Positions 28,348-37,288 of a DNA stretch of 64,000 nt are shown here, one piece after another. A program made the translations under genes and the position numbers. Location: NCBI GenBank assembly GCA_030832185.1, contig JAURJQ010000016.1, positions 124,001 to 188,000 of the forward strand, in the 5' to 3' direction. The DNA comes from Chitinophagales bacterium (GTDB lineage Bacteria; Bacteroidota; Bacteroidia; Chitinophagales; JADJOU01). The notes under the pieces were generated by a model, which worked only from the letters and a program-made list of their open reading frames with translations, searched no databases and was not told the origin of the DNA. Position 1 is the first letter of the stretch, and the number at the start of each line of letters is the position of its first letter.

Positions 28348-29343
28348 TTAAAAATCGATTTCATTGTTTTGTGGTATACTAAAGGCTGTATCTTCCGCTG
28401 CCTTGTCTACACCTGCTTTTTGGTACTCTCCTACTTTTCTTTCGAAGAAATTGGTCTTTGGTCGCATAGATATCATTTCCATCCATGGGAAAGGATTAGA
28501 TGCGTTATATATTTTCGGACAGCCTAGTGATATAAGTAGTCTATCCGCTACAAATTCTATGTATTTACACATAGATTCTGAATTCATACCTATGAGAGAT
28601 ACTGGTAAGGCATCACTGACAAATTCTTTTTCATACTCGACCGCTTCTGAGATAATAGCCGTCACAGTTTCGTTACTCAATTTATTATTGAGCATGGAGT
28701 ATAGCAGGCAAGCGAAATCACAATGCTGTCCTTCGTCTCTTGATATTAATTCATTGGAAAAGCTTAATCCCTTCATCAGTCCTCTATTATTTAACCAATA
28801 GATGGAACAAAATGAACCAGAAAAGAATATACCTTCTACTGCTGCGAAGGCAACCAATCGCTCAGCAAACGAAGTAGACTTCTCAATCCACCTCAGTGCC
28901 CAATCTGCTTTTTTCTTCACACATGGTACGGTCTCTAGTGCGTTAAATAGTCGCTCTTTTTCTTTAGGATCTCTTATATAAGTGTCGATTAATAAACTGT
29001 AGGTCTCTGCGTGAATGTTTTCGATAGCTACTTGATAGCCATAAAAACATCGTGCCTCCGGAATGGTGACATCCTGCATGAAGTTGACCACTAGATTTTC
29101 ATTGACTATACCATCGCTAGCTGCAAAAAATGCTAAAACATGCGAAATAAAATGTTTTTCATCCGCATTCAATTTATTATTCCAATCATCTAAATCGGGC
29201 TGCAAATCTATCTCTTCAGCCACCCAAAAGCTATTCACAGCATCTTTATACATTCTCCAGATATTCTCATGCTGGATAGGAAATAACACAAATCGATCGT
29301 TCGATTCTTGCAGTATGGGTTCTATATTCTGTGCCTTTTCCAT
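28348..29343 (-). CDS. nrdB: Ribonucleoside-diphosphate reductase class Ia, beta subunit
   Basis: NrdB houses the di-iron/tyrosyl radical cofactor that starts catalysis in NrdA. The 331-residue protein shows the ferritin-like ligand segments: the first carboxylate region near [16 protein letters not shown], then [13 protein letters not shown], which holds the Glu-x-x-His ligands and the expected radical tyrosine. The third, [13 protein letters not shown], follows [16 protein letters not shown]. The [16 protein letters not shown] pattern resembles the eukaryotic/Bacteroidota-type R2 more than E. coli R2. A radical tyrosine is present, so this looks like a standard class Ia protein rather than a Mn/Fe class Ic one. 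A TAGTTTTG promoter element lies at 29425-29418. Confidence 0.96.
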   Translation of the reverse strand: MEKAQNIEPILQESNDRFVLFPIQHENIWRMYKDAVNSFWVAEEIDLQPDLDDWNNKLNADEKHFISHVLAFFAASDGIVNENLVVNFMQDVTIPEARCFYGYQVAIENIHAETYSLLIDTYIRDPKEKERLFNALETVPCVKKKADWALRWIEKSTSFAERLVAFAAVEGIFFSGSFCSIYWLNNRGLMKGLSFSNELISRDEGQHCDFACLLYSMLNNKLSNETVTAIISEAVEYEKEFVSDALPVSLIGMNSESMCKYIEFVADRLLISLGCPKIYNASNPFPWMEMISMRPKTNFFERKVGEYQKAGVDKAAEDTAFSIPQNNEIDF

Positions 29344-29417
29344 TATATGATTATATTTGTACGTTTAATTTAGAGATCGTTAAATAATTAAGAAAACTTG
29401 TAATTACTTTCTGTTGA

Positions 29418-29425
29418 CAAAACTA
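29418..29425 (-). promoter_or_regulatory. Promoter -7 element of nrdB-nrdA
   Basis: TAGTTTTG on the minus strand, about 75 bases before the nrdB start. It is identical in sequence to the element before the DUF2237 gene. I see no recognisable NrdR-box pair. Confidence 0.4.
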
Positions 29426-29512
29426 ATTTTTATATCAACGAATTCATTTTTATGTATCCACATGTGTTCAAAAAAATATAGTTATTTTTATCTTCCTATA
29501 CGAGACTAAGGT

Positions 29513-30460
29513 TTGAACAATATTTCCTCATTTATACTGACCAGTAAATTGAAAGAATACGCTAAAAGTGTTGGATTTCAAGATGTTGGCATTTCTAAAG
29601 CTATTACTTTAGAAAAGGAAGCAAAAGACTTAGAACGCTGGTTAAAAATTGGTTATCAAGGTGAAATGAGTTATATGGAACGAAATTTTGACTTGCGAAT
29701 TGACCCAAGAAAACTCCATGAGAATACAAAAAGTATTATCAGTTTATCCTATAATTACTTTAAGGAAGAAATTCAAGAAAATGACCCTGAACAGATTAAG
29801 ATTTCTAAGTATGCCAGAGGTCGAGATTATCACAAGGTGTTGAAAAGAAAATTGAAATTAATCATTGAATGGCTAAAAAATGAACTAGGAGATATCAGTG
29901 CACGAGGATTTGTAGATAGCGCCCCTATCATGGAGAGAGTATGGGCCGAAAAAAGCGGCGTGGGCTGGGTTGGTAAAAATTCGCTTCTTCTCACTAAGGC
30001 CAAAGGCAGCTATTTTTTTCTAGCAGAAATACTCCTCGATGTAGAGCTAGACTATGATAGTCCTGTAAAAAATTATTGTGGTACCTGCACCAAGTGTATC
30101 GATGCCTGTCCTACACAGGCCATCGTAGCGCCTTATGTGGTGGATAGTAAAAAATGCATCTCCTATTTGACTATAGAGTATCGTGGAGAAGCACTGCCAC
30201 AGGACTATACCAGCCATAGTCAAGGCTGGGTCTATGGCTGTGATATATGTCAAGAAGTCTGCCCTATCAATGCTAGAGCGAAACAACACAAAGAGCCAGA
30301 GTTTAATGATAAAGAAATTTTCTCCGATATGAGAAGAAGTATCTGGGAAGAAATCACGGAAGACAATTTCAATGAAGTATTTCACGATAGCCCCATCAAG
30401 CGCACAGGATATAAGGGGCTGATGCGGAATTTAGAATTTAGTAAACAAGTTAAAAGCTAA
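29513..30460 (+). CDS. queG: Epoxyqueuosine reductase
   Basis: QueG reduces epoxyqueuosine to queuosine in tRNA, the last step of queuosine formation, using cobalamin and two [4Fe-4S] clusters. The 315-residue length is typical. The N-terminal cobalamin-binding part includes YARGRDYHKVLKRKL and FVDSAPIMERVWAEKSGVGW, with the conserved Asp of the family. The ferredoxin-like part has CGTCTKCIDACPTQAI and GCDICQEVCPIN. The start is TTG at 29513: an in-frame stop at 29507 rules out an upstream start, and the next ATG would remove conserved sequence. It stands alone, between the nrd operon (divergent) and the porin gene. Confidence 0.95.
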   Translation: MNNISSFILTSKLKEYAKSVGFQDVGISKAITLEKEAKDLERWLKIGYQGEMSYMERNFDLRIDPRKLHENTKSIISLSYNYFKEEIQENDPEQIKISKYARGRDYHKVLKRKLKLIIEWLKNELGDISARGFVDSAPIMERVWAEKSGVGWVGKNSLLLTKAKGSYFFLAEILLDVELDYDSPVKNYCGTCTKCIDACPTQAIVAPYVVDSKKCISYLTIEYRGEALPQDYTSHSQGWVYGCDICQEVCPINARAKQHKEPEFNDKEIFSDMRRSIWEEITEDNFNEVFHDSPIKRTGYKGLMRNLEFSKQVKS

Positions 30461-30515
30461 AAGTTTTAAATGTTTAGTTTTGCTAATTGATTCTCGCCAT
30501 GCATCAATAAAATTT

Positions 30516-31592
30516 ATGCGATTAAATTTTTTACTTCTCCTTTCATTTTTACATTGCCATCCATTGAATGGTCAAACGGCAATCATCGATACAATAGAAA
30601 ATTCATTAACCATAAGTGCTTATGGAGAGTTTTATCATAGCTACGATTTTTCTGAACCTATGAATAGAGAAAAATCTAATTTTATATATAACCACAAAAG
30701 GCATAATGAAATCTCAGCTAATCTCATTTATGTCAAAGCAAATTATAAAAAACAACATTATAGGGCGAACCTTGGAGCTATGGTCGGGACTTATGCGGAG
30801 TATAATTTAGCTTCTGAACCTACATGGGCACAGTTTATCTATGAAGCTAATGCTGGAATGAAACTTTCTAATAGACATAATCTCTGGTTCGATATCGGTA
30901 TCATGCCATCTCATTTAGGTTTTGAAAGTGCCGTCGGTGGCGACTGCTGGACTTTGACGAGGAGTTTATTGGCGGAGGGTTCACCGTATTATGAAGCAGG
31001 TGCTAAACTTTCCTATATCAGTAAAAATGAAAAATTCTATTCTTCTATTCTCGTCTTGAATGGTTGGCAACGCATACGACGGTTGCAGAATAGTTCTCCA
31101 TTAACAGTACTGGGCTTTCAATTTCAGTATAAACCTAAAGATGGATGGCTCTTGAATTATGGCAATTTCATAGGAAATGCACAACCAGATAGTTTAAACG
31201 CTCTAAGACATTTTCATAATGTTTATATTCAATATGAATCGCAGAAAAAATGGGGGTTTATTTTAGGATTTGATCTAGGATTGGACAAACACAATCCTAC
31301 TGATTATGGTCTATGGTATTCGCCAGTAGCTATTTTAAGATACAAATGGACGCCTAAGTGGACAACGGCAGCGCGATTAGAATATTATTTTGATCGACAT
31401 GGGATCATTTTTCCCACATCTACGTTGAATGGCTTCCAAACCTTCGGAGCATCTTTGAATCAGGATTATCAAATCAATAATCATATCAAATGCAGGCTAG
31501 AATACAAGTATTTGCAGTCTAAGGATGCCATTTTTAATGACCAAAATGAAAGGAATCACGCCATTACATCAGCTTGTATTTTCTCCTTTTAA
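30516..31592 (+). CDS. BBP2-type outer-membrane porin
   Basis: This is a beta-barrel porin of the OmpL-like BBP2 type, 358 residues. I choose the ATG at 30516, which gives a good signal peptide (MRLNFLLLLSFLHCHPLNGQ). The longer frame from a TTG at 30480 adds 12 residues that would spoil it. The mature chain shows alternating strands with aromatic ends (AYGEFYHSYDF, NLGAMVGTYAEYN, WFDIGIMPSHLGFESAVGG, SPYYEAGAKLSY) and terminal strands ending ITSACIFSF. Its substrate is unknown. It precedes kup by 83 bases, and kup has its own promoter-like element. Confidence 0.8.
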   Translation: MRLNFLLLLSFLHCHPLNGQTAIIDTIENSLTISAYGEFYHSYDFSEPMNREKSNFIYNHKRHNEISANLIYVKANYKKQHYRANLGAMVGTYAEYNLASEPTWAQFIYEANAGMKLSNRHNLWFDIGIMPSHLGFESAVGGDCWTLTRSLLAEGSPYYEAGAKLSYISKNEKFYSSILVLNGWQRIRRLQNSSPLTVLGFQFQYKPKDGWLLNYGNFIGNAQPDSLNALRHFHNVYIQYESQKKWGFILGFDLGLDKHNPTDYGLWYSPVAILRYKWTPKWTTAARLEYYFDRHGIIFPTSTLNGFQTFGASLNQDYQINNHIKCRLEYKYLQSKDAIFNDQNERNHAITSACIFSF

Positions 31593-31623
31593 AAATAAAA
31601 GAATACAATCTGTAAACTCATCC

Positions 31624-31631
31624 TAAATTTG
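31624..31631 (+). promoter_or_regulatory. Promoter -7 element of kup
   Basis: TAAATTTG fits TAnnTTTG and ends 44 bases before the kup start codon. Confidence 0.45.
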
Positions 31632-31675
31632 CACAATTTTTGATAAATCTACCTAGAAACTAATTTTCCCAATCC

Positions 31676-33673
31676 ATGCAAACATCGTCATCTGGTGGTC
31701 ATCATCATCCATTATCCGCTGCGGGTATTCTCGTATCTCTAGGTATTATATATGGAGATATAGGCACTTCACCTCTTTATGTTTTAAGTGCTATAATTAC
31801 TAATAAAGTTATCTCCGAAGATATAGTCTATGGCGGTATCTCCGCCGTTTTTTGGACTATTACACTTCTAACCACTGTGAAGTATGTCATTTACACTTTG
31901 CAGGCTGACAATAATGGCGAAGGGGGAATATTTTCATTATTTGCTTTAATTAAGCGAAAAAGAAAAAGGGGTTATCTGATATGGGTAGCCATGATCGGAG
32001 GAGCCATGATGCTTGCGGATAGCGTTATTACACCGCCTATTTCGGTATCTTCTGCTATAGAAGGATTATCATTTTTCAAGGCAGATATAGACACGGTACC
32101 TATAGTCATTGCTGTGATTATTGGAATTTTCCTATTACAACAATTAGGAACTGCCAGAGTAGGTAGAAGCTTCGGACCTATTATGCTATTGTGGTTCTCG
32201 GCATTAGCAGTGATAGGCGTCTATAGTATTATGCAAAATGTGGTTATTTTGAAAGCTTTGAATCCATATTATGCAATCAAAATGGTATTTAATTTTTATC
32301 AAGATCCTAGTACAATGTTGTCAACTAGTGGGTTTTGGCTATTAGGGGGCGTTTTTCTTTGTTCTACAGGGGCAGAGGCCTTATTTGCTGATTTAGGGCA
32401 CGTAGGTAGAGATAATATTCGCATCAGTTGGATTTTTGTAAAAATCTGCCTAATTTTAAATTATCTTGGTCAAGGAGCTTTCTTACTAAATCATGTGGGC
32501 GAAACCCTTAATGGTCAAAATCCGTTTTTTCTAATGATCCCTGGTTTTTTTAAAGTTTTTATGGTTATTTTGGCATGCTTAGCAGCTATCATTGCTTCTC
32601 AAGCTGTCATTAGCGGAAGTTATTCATTAATTAGTGAGGCTATCCGTCTTAATATTTTCCCAAAGATAGAGGTTAAATATCCTTCTATGTCAGAAGGACA
32701 GATATATATTCCATTTATAAATAATTTCCTTTTGGTTGGCTGCATATTAGTGGTACTTTATTTTGAAAAAGCTGCAAATATGGAAGCTGCCTATGGACTT
32801 TCTATCACTGTGACGATGATTATGACGACCATACTACTTCGAGAATATTTTATTGTTAAGCGCAAGTCTTTTGCCTATTTAGTCGGTTTAATTGGAGTAT
32901 TTCTTTTTATTGAATCCTTATTTTTCTTTTCTAATTTATTGAAATTTTTCCATGGAGGATATATAGCCGTGCTTATTTCAGGCATATTTATTGTTTTGAT
33001 GTTTAGTCGATATAGAACTATAAGAATAAAGAAAGCACTACGTGAATTTGTGCCGATCAATATGTACAAGGATCAACTGATAGAGCTTAGTCATGATGTC
33101 TCACAAGAAAAATTTGCTACTAATTTAGTATTCCTGACCACATCCTCTAATGAAGCAGAAGTAGAAAACAAAGTATTCTACTCTATATTGCATAAACAAC
33201 CCAAACGCGCTGATAATTATTGGTTCGTTCATGTGCATGTTACACGTTATCCATTTACTTGTGAATACAAAGTAGATGAAATAGTCAAGAATGATATTTA
33301 TCGTATTACCTTTTATCTCGGCTTCAAAGTGGAAGAAAAAATAAGTCAATTCTTGAAGCAAGTGGTAGAGGATATGGTGAAACGTGGTGAAATTACCAAT
33401 ATTGATAATCGCTACCATCTTGTAGACGATGAGAAGCTTTCAGGAGATTTCAAATTCTTGATGCTAGAAGAAGAATTATCGGCGGAGAATGATTTAGGCT
33501 TCTGGGATAGACTGGCCATTCAGATAAATCTTTGGTTCAAATCATTTACAGCTTCACCAGAAAAATGGTTCAATATCGACAAAAATTTACTTGTCGTAGA
33601 GAAGGTGCCCCTTGTTATCAAGCAAAGCATGGATCAAACATTAGTTCGATTAGAAACTAAACCTAACTATTAA
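31676..33673 (+). CDS. kup: Low-affinity potassium uptake protein Kup
   Basis: Kup (TrkD) imports K+ with protons across the inner membrane. The 665-residue protein has the signature GIIYGDIGTSPLYVLSAI in the first transmembrane helix. About 12 membrane segments lie in residues 15-440 (for example GAMMLADSVITPPISVSSAIEG and IASQAVISGSYSLISEAI). A cytoplasmic domain of about 220 residues follows at the C-terminus. A His-rich N-terminus (GGHHHP) precedes the first helix. It is followed 11 bases later by an M13 peptidase gene, so the two probably share a transcript. Confidence 0.95.
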   Translation: MQTSSSGGHHHPLSAAGILVSLGIIYGDIGTSPLYVLSAIITNKVISEDIVYGGISAVFWTITLLTTVKYVIYTLQADNNGEGGIFSLFALIKRKRKRGYLIWVAMIGGAMMLADSVITPPISVSSAIEGLSFFKADIDTVPIVIAVIIGIFLLQQLGTARVGRSFGPIMLLWFSALAVIGVYSIMQNVVILKALNPYYAIKMVFNFYQDPSTMLSTSGFWLLGGVFLCSTGAEALFADLGHVGRDNIRISWIFVKICLILNYLGQGAFLLNHVGETLNGQNPFFLMIPGFFKVFMVILACLAAIIASQAVISGSYSLISEAIRLNIFPKIEVKYPSMSEGQIYIPFINNFLLVGCILVVLYFEKAANMEAAYGLSITVTMIMTTILLREYFIVKRKSFAYLVGLIGVFLFIESLFFFSNLLKFFHGGYIAVLISGIFIVLMFSRYRTIRIKKALREFVPINMYKDQLIELSHDVSQEKFATNLVFLTTSSNEAEVENKVFYSILHKQPKRADNYWFVHVHVTRYPFTCEYKVDEIVKNDIYRITFYLGFKVEEKISQFLKQVVEDMVKRGEITNIDNRYHLVDDEKLSGDFKFLMLEEELSAENDLGFWDRLAIQINLWFKSFTASPEKWFNIDKNLLVVEKVPLVIKQSMDQTLVRLETKPNY

Positions 33674-33684
33674 ATTCATTTTTT

Positions 33685-35670
33685 ATGAAAAATTTATTGT
33701 GTCTATTATTGGGACTAGTATTTACTCATGCTGTCTATGGTCAATGGGACTATATAGATAAATCGGTTCGTCTTCAAGATGATTTTTACAACTATGTCAA
33801 TGGTGGCTGGATGAAAAAAACAGAAATTCCCGCAGATAGAGGTCGGTGGGGTAGTTTCGATCAGCTCAGAGAGCATACTGATACGCTGACTCTTGGCCTT
33901 CTCAATCAGCTTATACGTCAAGATGTAATTACAAATGCAGATGAGTATAAAATCAAAACGCTCTATAATGCTTTCACAGATTGGGATCAGCGAAACGCTG
34001 CTGGACTTAACCCGCTAAAACCATATTTTGATTCTATAGATAGAATTAAAAACAGACAGGATTTCTATACTTATCTCACACAACTGGCAGCAGAAGGTAG
34101 AGATCCTTTTGTAGGCACTTGGGTATATAGTCATATGAGACGCAGCAATGAACAAGCAGCTTATCTCGGAGATATTAATTTGGCGCTCGGTAGAGATTAT
34201 TATCAGAATGAAGATGAAAAATCAAAGGAATTACTAAAGGGATTAAGTCAGTATATCGATCAATTGTATCGAATGGTTTATCCTAAAAGTAAAAGAGTTT
34301 TTGGAACACAGTATGTTAGTTTTCAAAAAGAAATGGCGAAGACCTTATTGTCACTTGAAGATGTGCGCAATTCAGAGTTGCAGTATAACCCTATAGCTGT
34401 AAAAAATTACAATGATTCCATTTCATCCTTTCCTGTGATGAGCTATTTTCAGCATCTTCATTTGGCAGTAGATACGGTTATTATAGGTGAACTCGCTTAT
34501 CATAAAAACCTAGATAAATTTATAAGAGAAGATAATCTTTCCTTTCTAAAAGATTATTTAAAAATAGAATTACTGAGAAGTTCTATGTCTCATTTGACCA
34601 AGGCTTGTGATATTATGCAGTTTGAATTTTATGGAAAACAAGTCTATGGACAGAATCAGCAACGCGCTATGGAAAAAAGAGCTCTAGAGACTGTGAATAG
34701 TATGATGGGAGAAGCCTTAGGTAAGGTATATGTAATGAATTCTTTCCCTCCTCAGGCGAAGGCTAAAGCGGTCGAGTTAGTTTCATATCTGAAAAAATCT
34801 TATGAAAAACATATACTCGCCCTACAATGGATGTCGGATTCTACTAAGAAGAAAGCCCTATACAAACTGAATAATATCGTCGTAAAGATCGGTTATCCTG
34901 ATAAATGGAAAGATTATTCTAAACTCAATTTTAAATCTAATTTATATTTTGATCTAGTCAAGAGCCATAGTCTGTGGAGTGCAGAAGAGAATAGAGCCAA
35001 ACTCAAACTGCCTGTGGATAGAACGGAATGGGGTATGAACCCTCAGACGGTTAATGCTTATTATAATTCGTCCTATAATGAAATTGTATTTCCTGCGGCT
35101 ATATTACAGCCTCCATTTTATAGTATTGATGTAAACCCTGCCGTCAACTTTGGAGGTATAGGAGCGGTCATCGGCCATGAAATTTCTCATGGATTTGATG
35201 ATGGAGGTAGTCAATACGATGGCGATGGTAATTTGAAAAACTGGTGGACTCCAGAAGATAAAGCCAAATTTCAGGTGGCGACCAAAGCGCTGGAAGCCCA
35301 GTTTAATGGCTATGAGCCTTTACCAAAAATGTTTGTTAATGGCAAATTTACACTCGGTGAAAACATCGCTGACCTAGCAGGTGTTGCTGTAGCCTTTGAT
35401 GCACTTCGCATGTATATGAAAGATCATCTAATCCTAGATGGTGAAACTGTATACTCTGAGAAAGATTTCTTTTTCTCATGGGCTACAGTTTGGCGCACGA
35501 AAATGCGTGAAAAGGCACTAGTTAATATGATTAAAACGGACCCACATTCCCCAGGAAATTACCGAACTATAGGACCTTTAGTTAATCTAGATGCGTTTTA
35601 TGAAATCTTTGATGTCAAAGCAGGAGACAAACTTTATAAAAAACCAGAGGAGCGCATTGTCATTTGGTAG
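33685..35670 (+). CDS. pepO: M13-family (neprilysin-like) zinc metallopeptidase
   Basis: This 661-residue endopeptidase has a signal peptide (about 1-19, ending AVYGQ), so it is exported, probably periplasmic or outer-membrane associated. The M13 N-terminal domain starts near DDFYNYVNGGWMKKTEIP. The catalytic domain has the zinc motif GHEISHGFDDGG (HExxH), the third-ligand motif ENIADLAGVAVAFDA, and the substrate-binding NAYYNSSYNEIVFPAAILQPPF. The C-terminus has the conserved Arg region. M13 enzymes cut peptides of moderate size. The pairing with kup has no known basis. The symbol pepO is given by family and not by proven orthology. Confidence 0.92.
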   Translation: MKNLLCLLLGLVFTHAVYGQWDYIDKSVRLQDDFYNYVNGGWMKKTEIPADRGRWGSFDQLREHTDTLTLGLLNQLIRQDVITNADEYKIKTLYNAFTDWDQRNAAGLNPLKPYFDSIDRIKNRQDFYTYLTQLAAEGRDPFVGTWVYSHMRRSNEQAAYLGDINLALGRDYYQNEDEKSKELLKGLSQYIDQLYRMVYPKSKRVFGTQYVSFQKEMAKTLLSLEDVRNSELQYNPIAVKNYNDSISSFPVMSYFQHLHLAVDTVIIGELAYHKNLDKFIREDNLSFLKDYLKIELLRSSMSHLTKACDIMQFEFYGKQVYGQNQQRAMEKRALETVNSMMGEALGKVYVMNSFPPQAKAKAVELVSYLKKSYEKHILALQWMSDSTKKKALYKLNNIVVKIGYPDKWKDYSKLNFKSNLYFDLVKSHSLWSAEENRAKLKLPVDRTEWGMNPQTVNAYYNSSYNEIVFPAAILQPPFYSIDVNPAVNFGGIGAVIGHEISHGFDDGGSQYDGDGNLKNWWTPEDKAKFQVATKALEAQFNGYEPLPKMFVNGKFTLGENIADLAGVAVAFDALRMYMKDHLILDGETVYSEKDFFFSWATVWRTKMREKALVNMIKTDPHSPGNYRTIGPLVNLDAFYEIFDVKAGDKLYKKPEERIVIW

Positions 35671-35785
35671 CCATATAGTTTGAGTTTAAACTTAATTCTA
35701 TTTTGATTTTTGTGGAATGAAGTGAGGAGTTTACATCTATTTCTAACGAAGTCTATCGAGGTGGACTCACCAGAGGTAAAGCTTT

Positions 35786-36286
35786 TCAAGGAGTTTGTGC
35801 TCCATATGTTTTTTGACTAAGCTTTATTTCAGTTTTTAAAAATCTATAAATACTAACTATAAAAAGATTATCAAAATCATTATCTTGAATTTCTACTCGC
35901 TCACCTGTAAGGAGTTGAATCATTCTAGGCACAGTGTTAGAGTGTCCTATCACCAAAATATTTTTTCCTTTTTGATTCACTAGTTTTTGACTGAATTCAC
36001 TGAGCGAATCTAGATTATAAATAATTATTGGCTTGTGGATAGCATGGGCTAATGGCTGCGCAGTTTGTTGTGTGCGGATATATTTAGTAGCATAAATAGA
36101 ATCAATGGATGCTTTAATTAATAGCTCGGATAATGCCTTAGCTCTTTCTTGACCCAAAGGTGATAGCGAAGTAGTATCCGTGTTATTCCTTTTCTCTGCA
36201 TGGCGCACAAAATATAAATGTGTTGTACATGATTTAAAGCAAAGGCTTATTAATAAAATGGAAAGATAAAAAATAAAATGATTCAC
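35786..36286 (-). CDS. Exported SixA-like histidine phosphatase family protein
   Basis: This 166-residue protein belongs to the histidine phosphatase (phosphoglycerate mutase-like) superfamily. The RHG-type motif is FVRHAEKRNN, and the second catalytic region is VIGHSNTVPRMIQLL. The SixA-like LSPLGQERAKALSELL follows the RHA motif. Unlike cytoplasmic SixA, it begins with a hydrophobic export signal (FIFYLSILLISLCFKSC), and Cys20 could be lipid-modified although the lipobox is atypical. It is therefore probably periplasmic, where a phosphohistidine substrate is unlikely. Its start overlaps the end of tsaC by 4 bases. Confidence 0.85.
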   Translation of the reverse strand: MNHFIFYLSILLISLCFKSCTTHLYFVRHAEKRNNTDTTSLSPLGQERAKALSELLIKASIDSIYATKYIRTQQTAQPLAHAIHKPIIIYNLDSLSEFSQKLVNQKGKNILVIGHSNTVPRMIQLLTGERVEIQDNDFDNLFIVSIYRFLKTEIKLSQKTYGAQTP

Positions 36287-37263
36287 TTTTTTATTTGGGT
36301 CTTATTAAAACTAGCCTTCCTCAATCGATCATTAATCGCTAGCCCTAAATGCTCTTCAGGTGCCCATTCGCAGATAATGTATTGCGCCTGGCACTTATCT
36401 GCTTCACGCATGATTTTAAATAGATTCTGTGCGGCTTCTGCGCTTGAATCGTGATTAGATAGCACGAACTGTTTTTTGACCTCATAATCCTTTAATTTGT
36501 GATAATTGATAATGACGATTTCCTTTGGATACTTGTCTTTAATAAGTTCATCTATGTTGCCTACTAAAAGCGGTGTTTGAGTAGCGTAGTGACTCTTTAA
36601 TTGCCCTGGTGTGGTGGGTTGGTCATGATGAATATCCACTCGAATCTTTTCATGGAGGAAGGCTTCCATTTCTTCAATACTCAAGCCACCTAATCGATGG
36701 ATAGTGATTTCATCTAATCTATCATCATAGCCTACTATTGTGCTTTCTATGCCTATACTCGTCTCTCCACCATTTAGTATATAGGGAATTTTCCCATTTA
36801 ATTGCTCAAAGACATGTTCAGCTGAGGTAGGGCTCACAGTTCCTGAGATATTGGCACTAGGCGCTGCTAATGGAAAATCTAGCCTATTTAGTAAATCTAA
36901 CGTGAGTGTATGATTCGGTATGCGAATAGCTACCATCGAACTACCAGCAGTCACCAAATCCGAAACTAATTCAGACTTAGGAAGAAGCACGGTTAATGGT
37001 CCAGGAGAGAATTTCTGAATTAAAATTTCCAGCTTTGAGGGTAGATGAGATACATATTTCTTCATCTCTGTCACATTGGCTACGTGAAGAATCAATGGGT
37101 TGAATTGGGGACGATTTTTGACTTGATATATTTTAGACACCGCTTCTATTGACAAGGCATTCGCTGCAAGACCATAGACCGTTTCTGTAGGGATAGCTAC
37201 GAGCTCTTGATTATTTATAAATTTAAAAGCTAAGTCTAAATCTAGACCAATTTGAGTTTGCAT
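36283..37263 (-). CDS. tsaC: L-threonylcarbamoyladenylate synthase (Sua5/YrdC)
   Basis: This enzyme makes threonylcarbamoyl-AMP from threonine, bicarbonate and ATP, for the t6A modification at position 37 of ANN-decoding tRNAs. The 326 residues contain an N-terminal YrdC domain (about 1-195; VAIPTETVYGLAANAL, SMVAIRIPNH, PLAAPSANISGTVSPT, VGYDDRLDEITIHRLGG). A C-terminal Sua5 domain follows (about 200-326). Its linker holds TPGQLKSHYATQTPLL, the conserved linker motif of Sua5. It is the second gene of nuoH-tsaC-phosphatase, 25 bases after nuoH. Confidence 0.95.
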   Translation of the reverse strand: MQTQIGLDLDLAFKFINNQELVAIPTETVYGLAANALSIEAVSKIYQVKNRPQFNPLILHVANVTEMKKYVSHLPSKLEILIQKFSPGPLTVLLPKSELVSDLVTAGSSMVAIRIPNHTLTLDLLNRLDFPLAAPSANISGTVSPTSAEHVFEQLNGKIPYILNGGETSIGIESTIVGYDDRLDEITIHRLGGLSIEEMEAFLHEKIRVDIHHDQPTTPGQLKSHYATQTPLLVGNIDELIKDKYPKEIVIINYHKLKDYEVKKQFVLSNHDSSAEAAQNLFKIMREADKCQAQYIICEWAPEEHLGLAINDRLRKASFNKTQIKK

Positions 37264-37288
37264 CTATTGAATCCCATTTAAGGACTAA

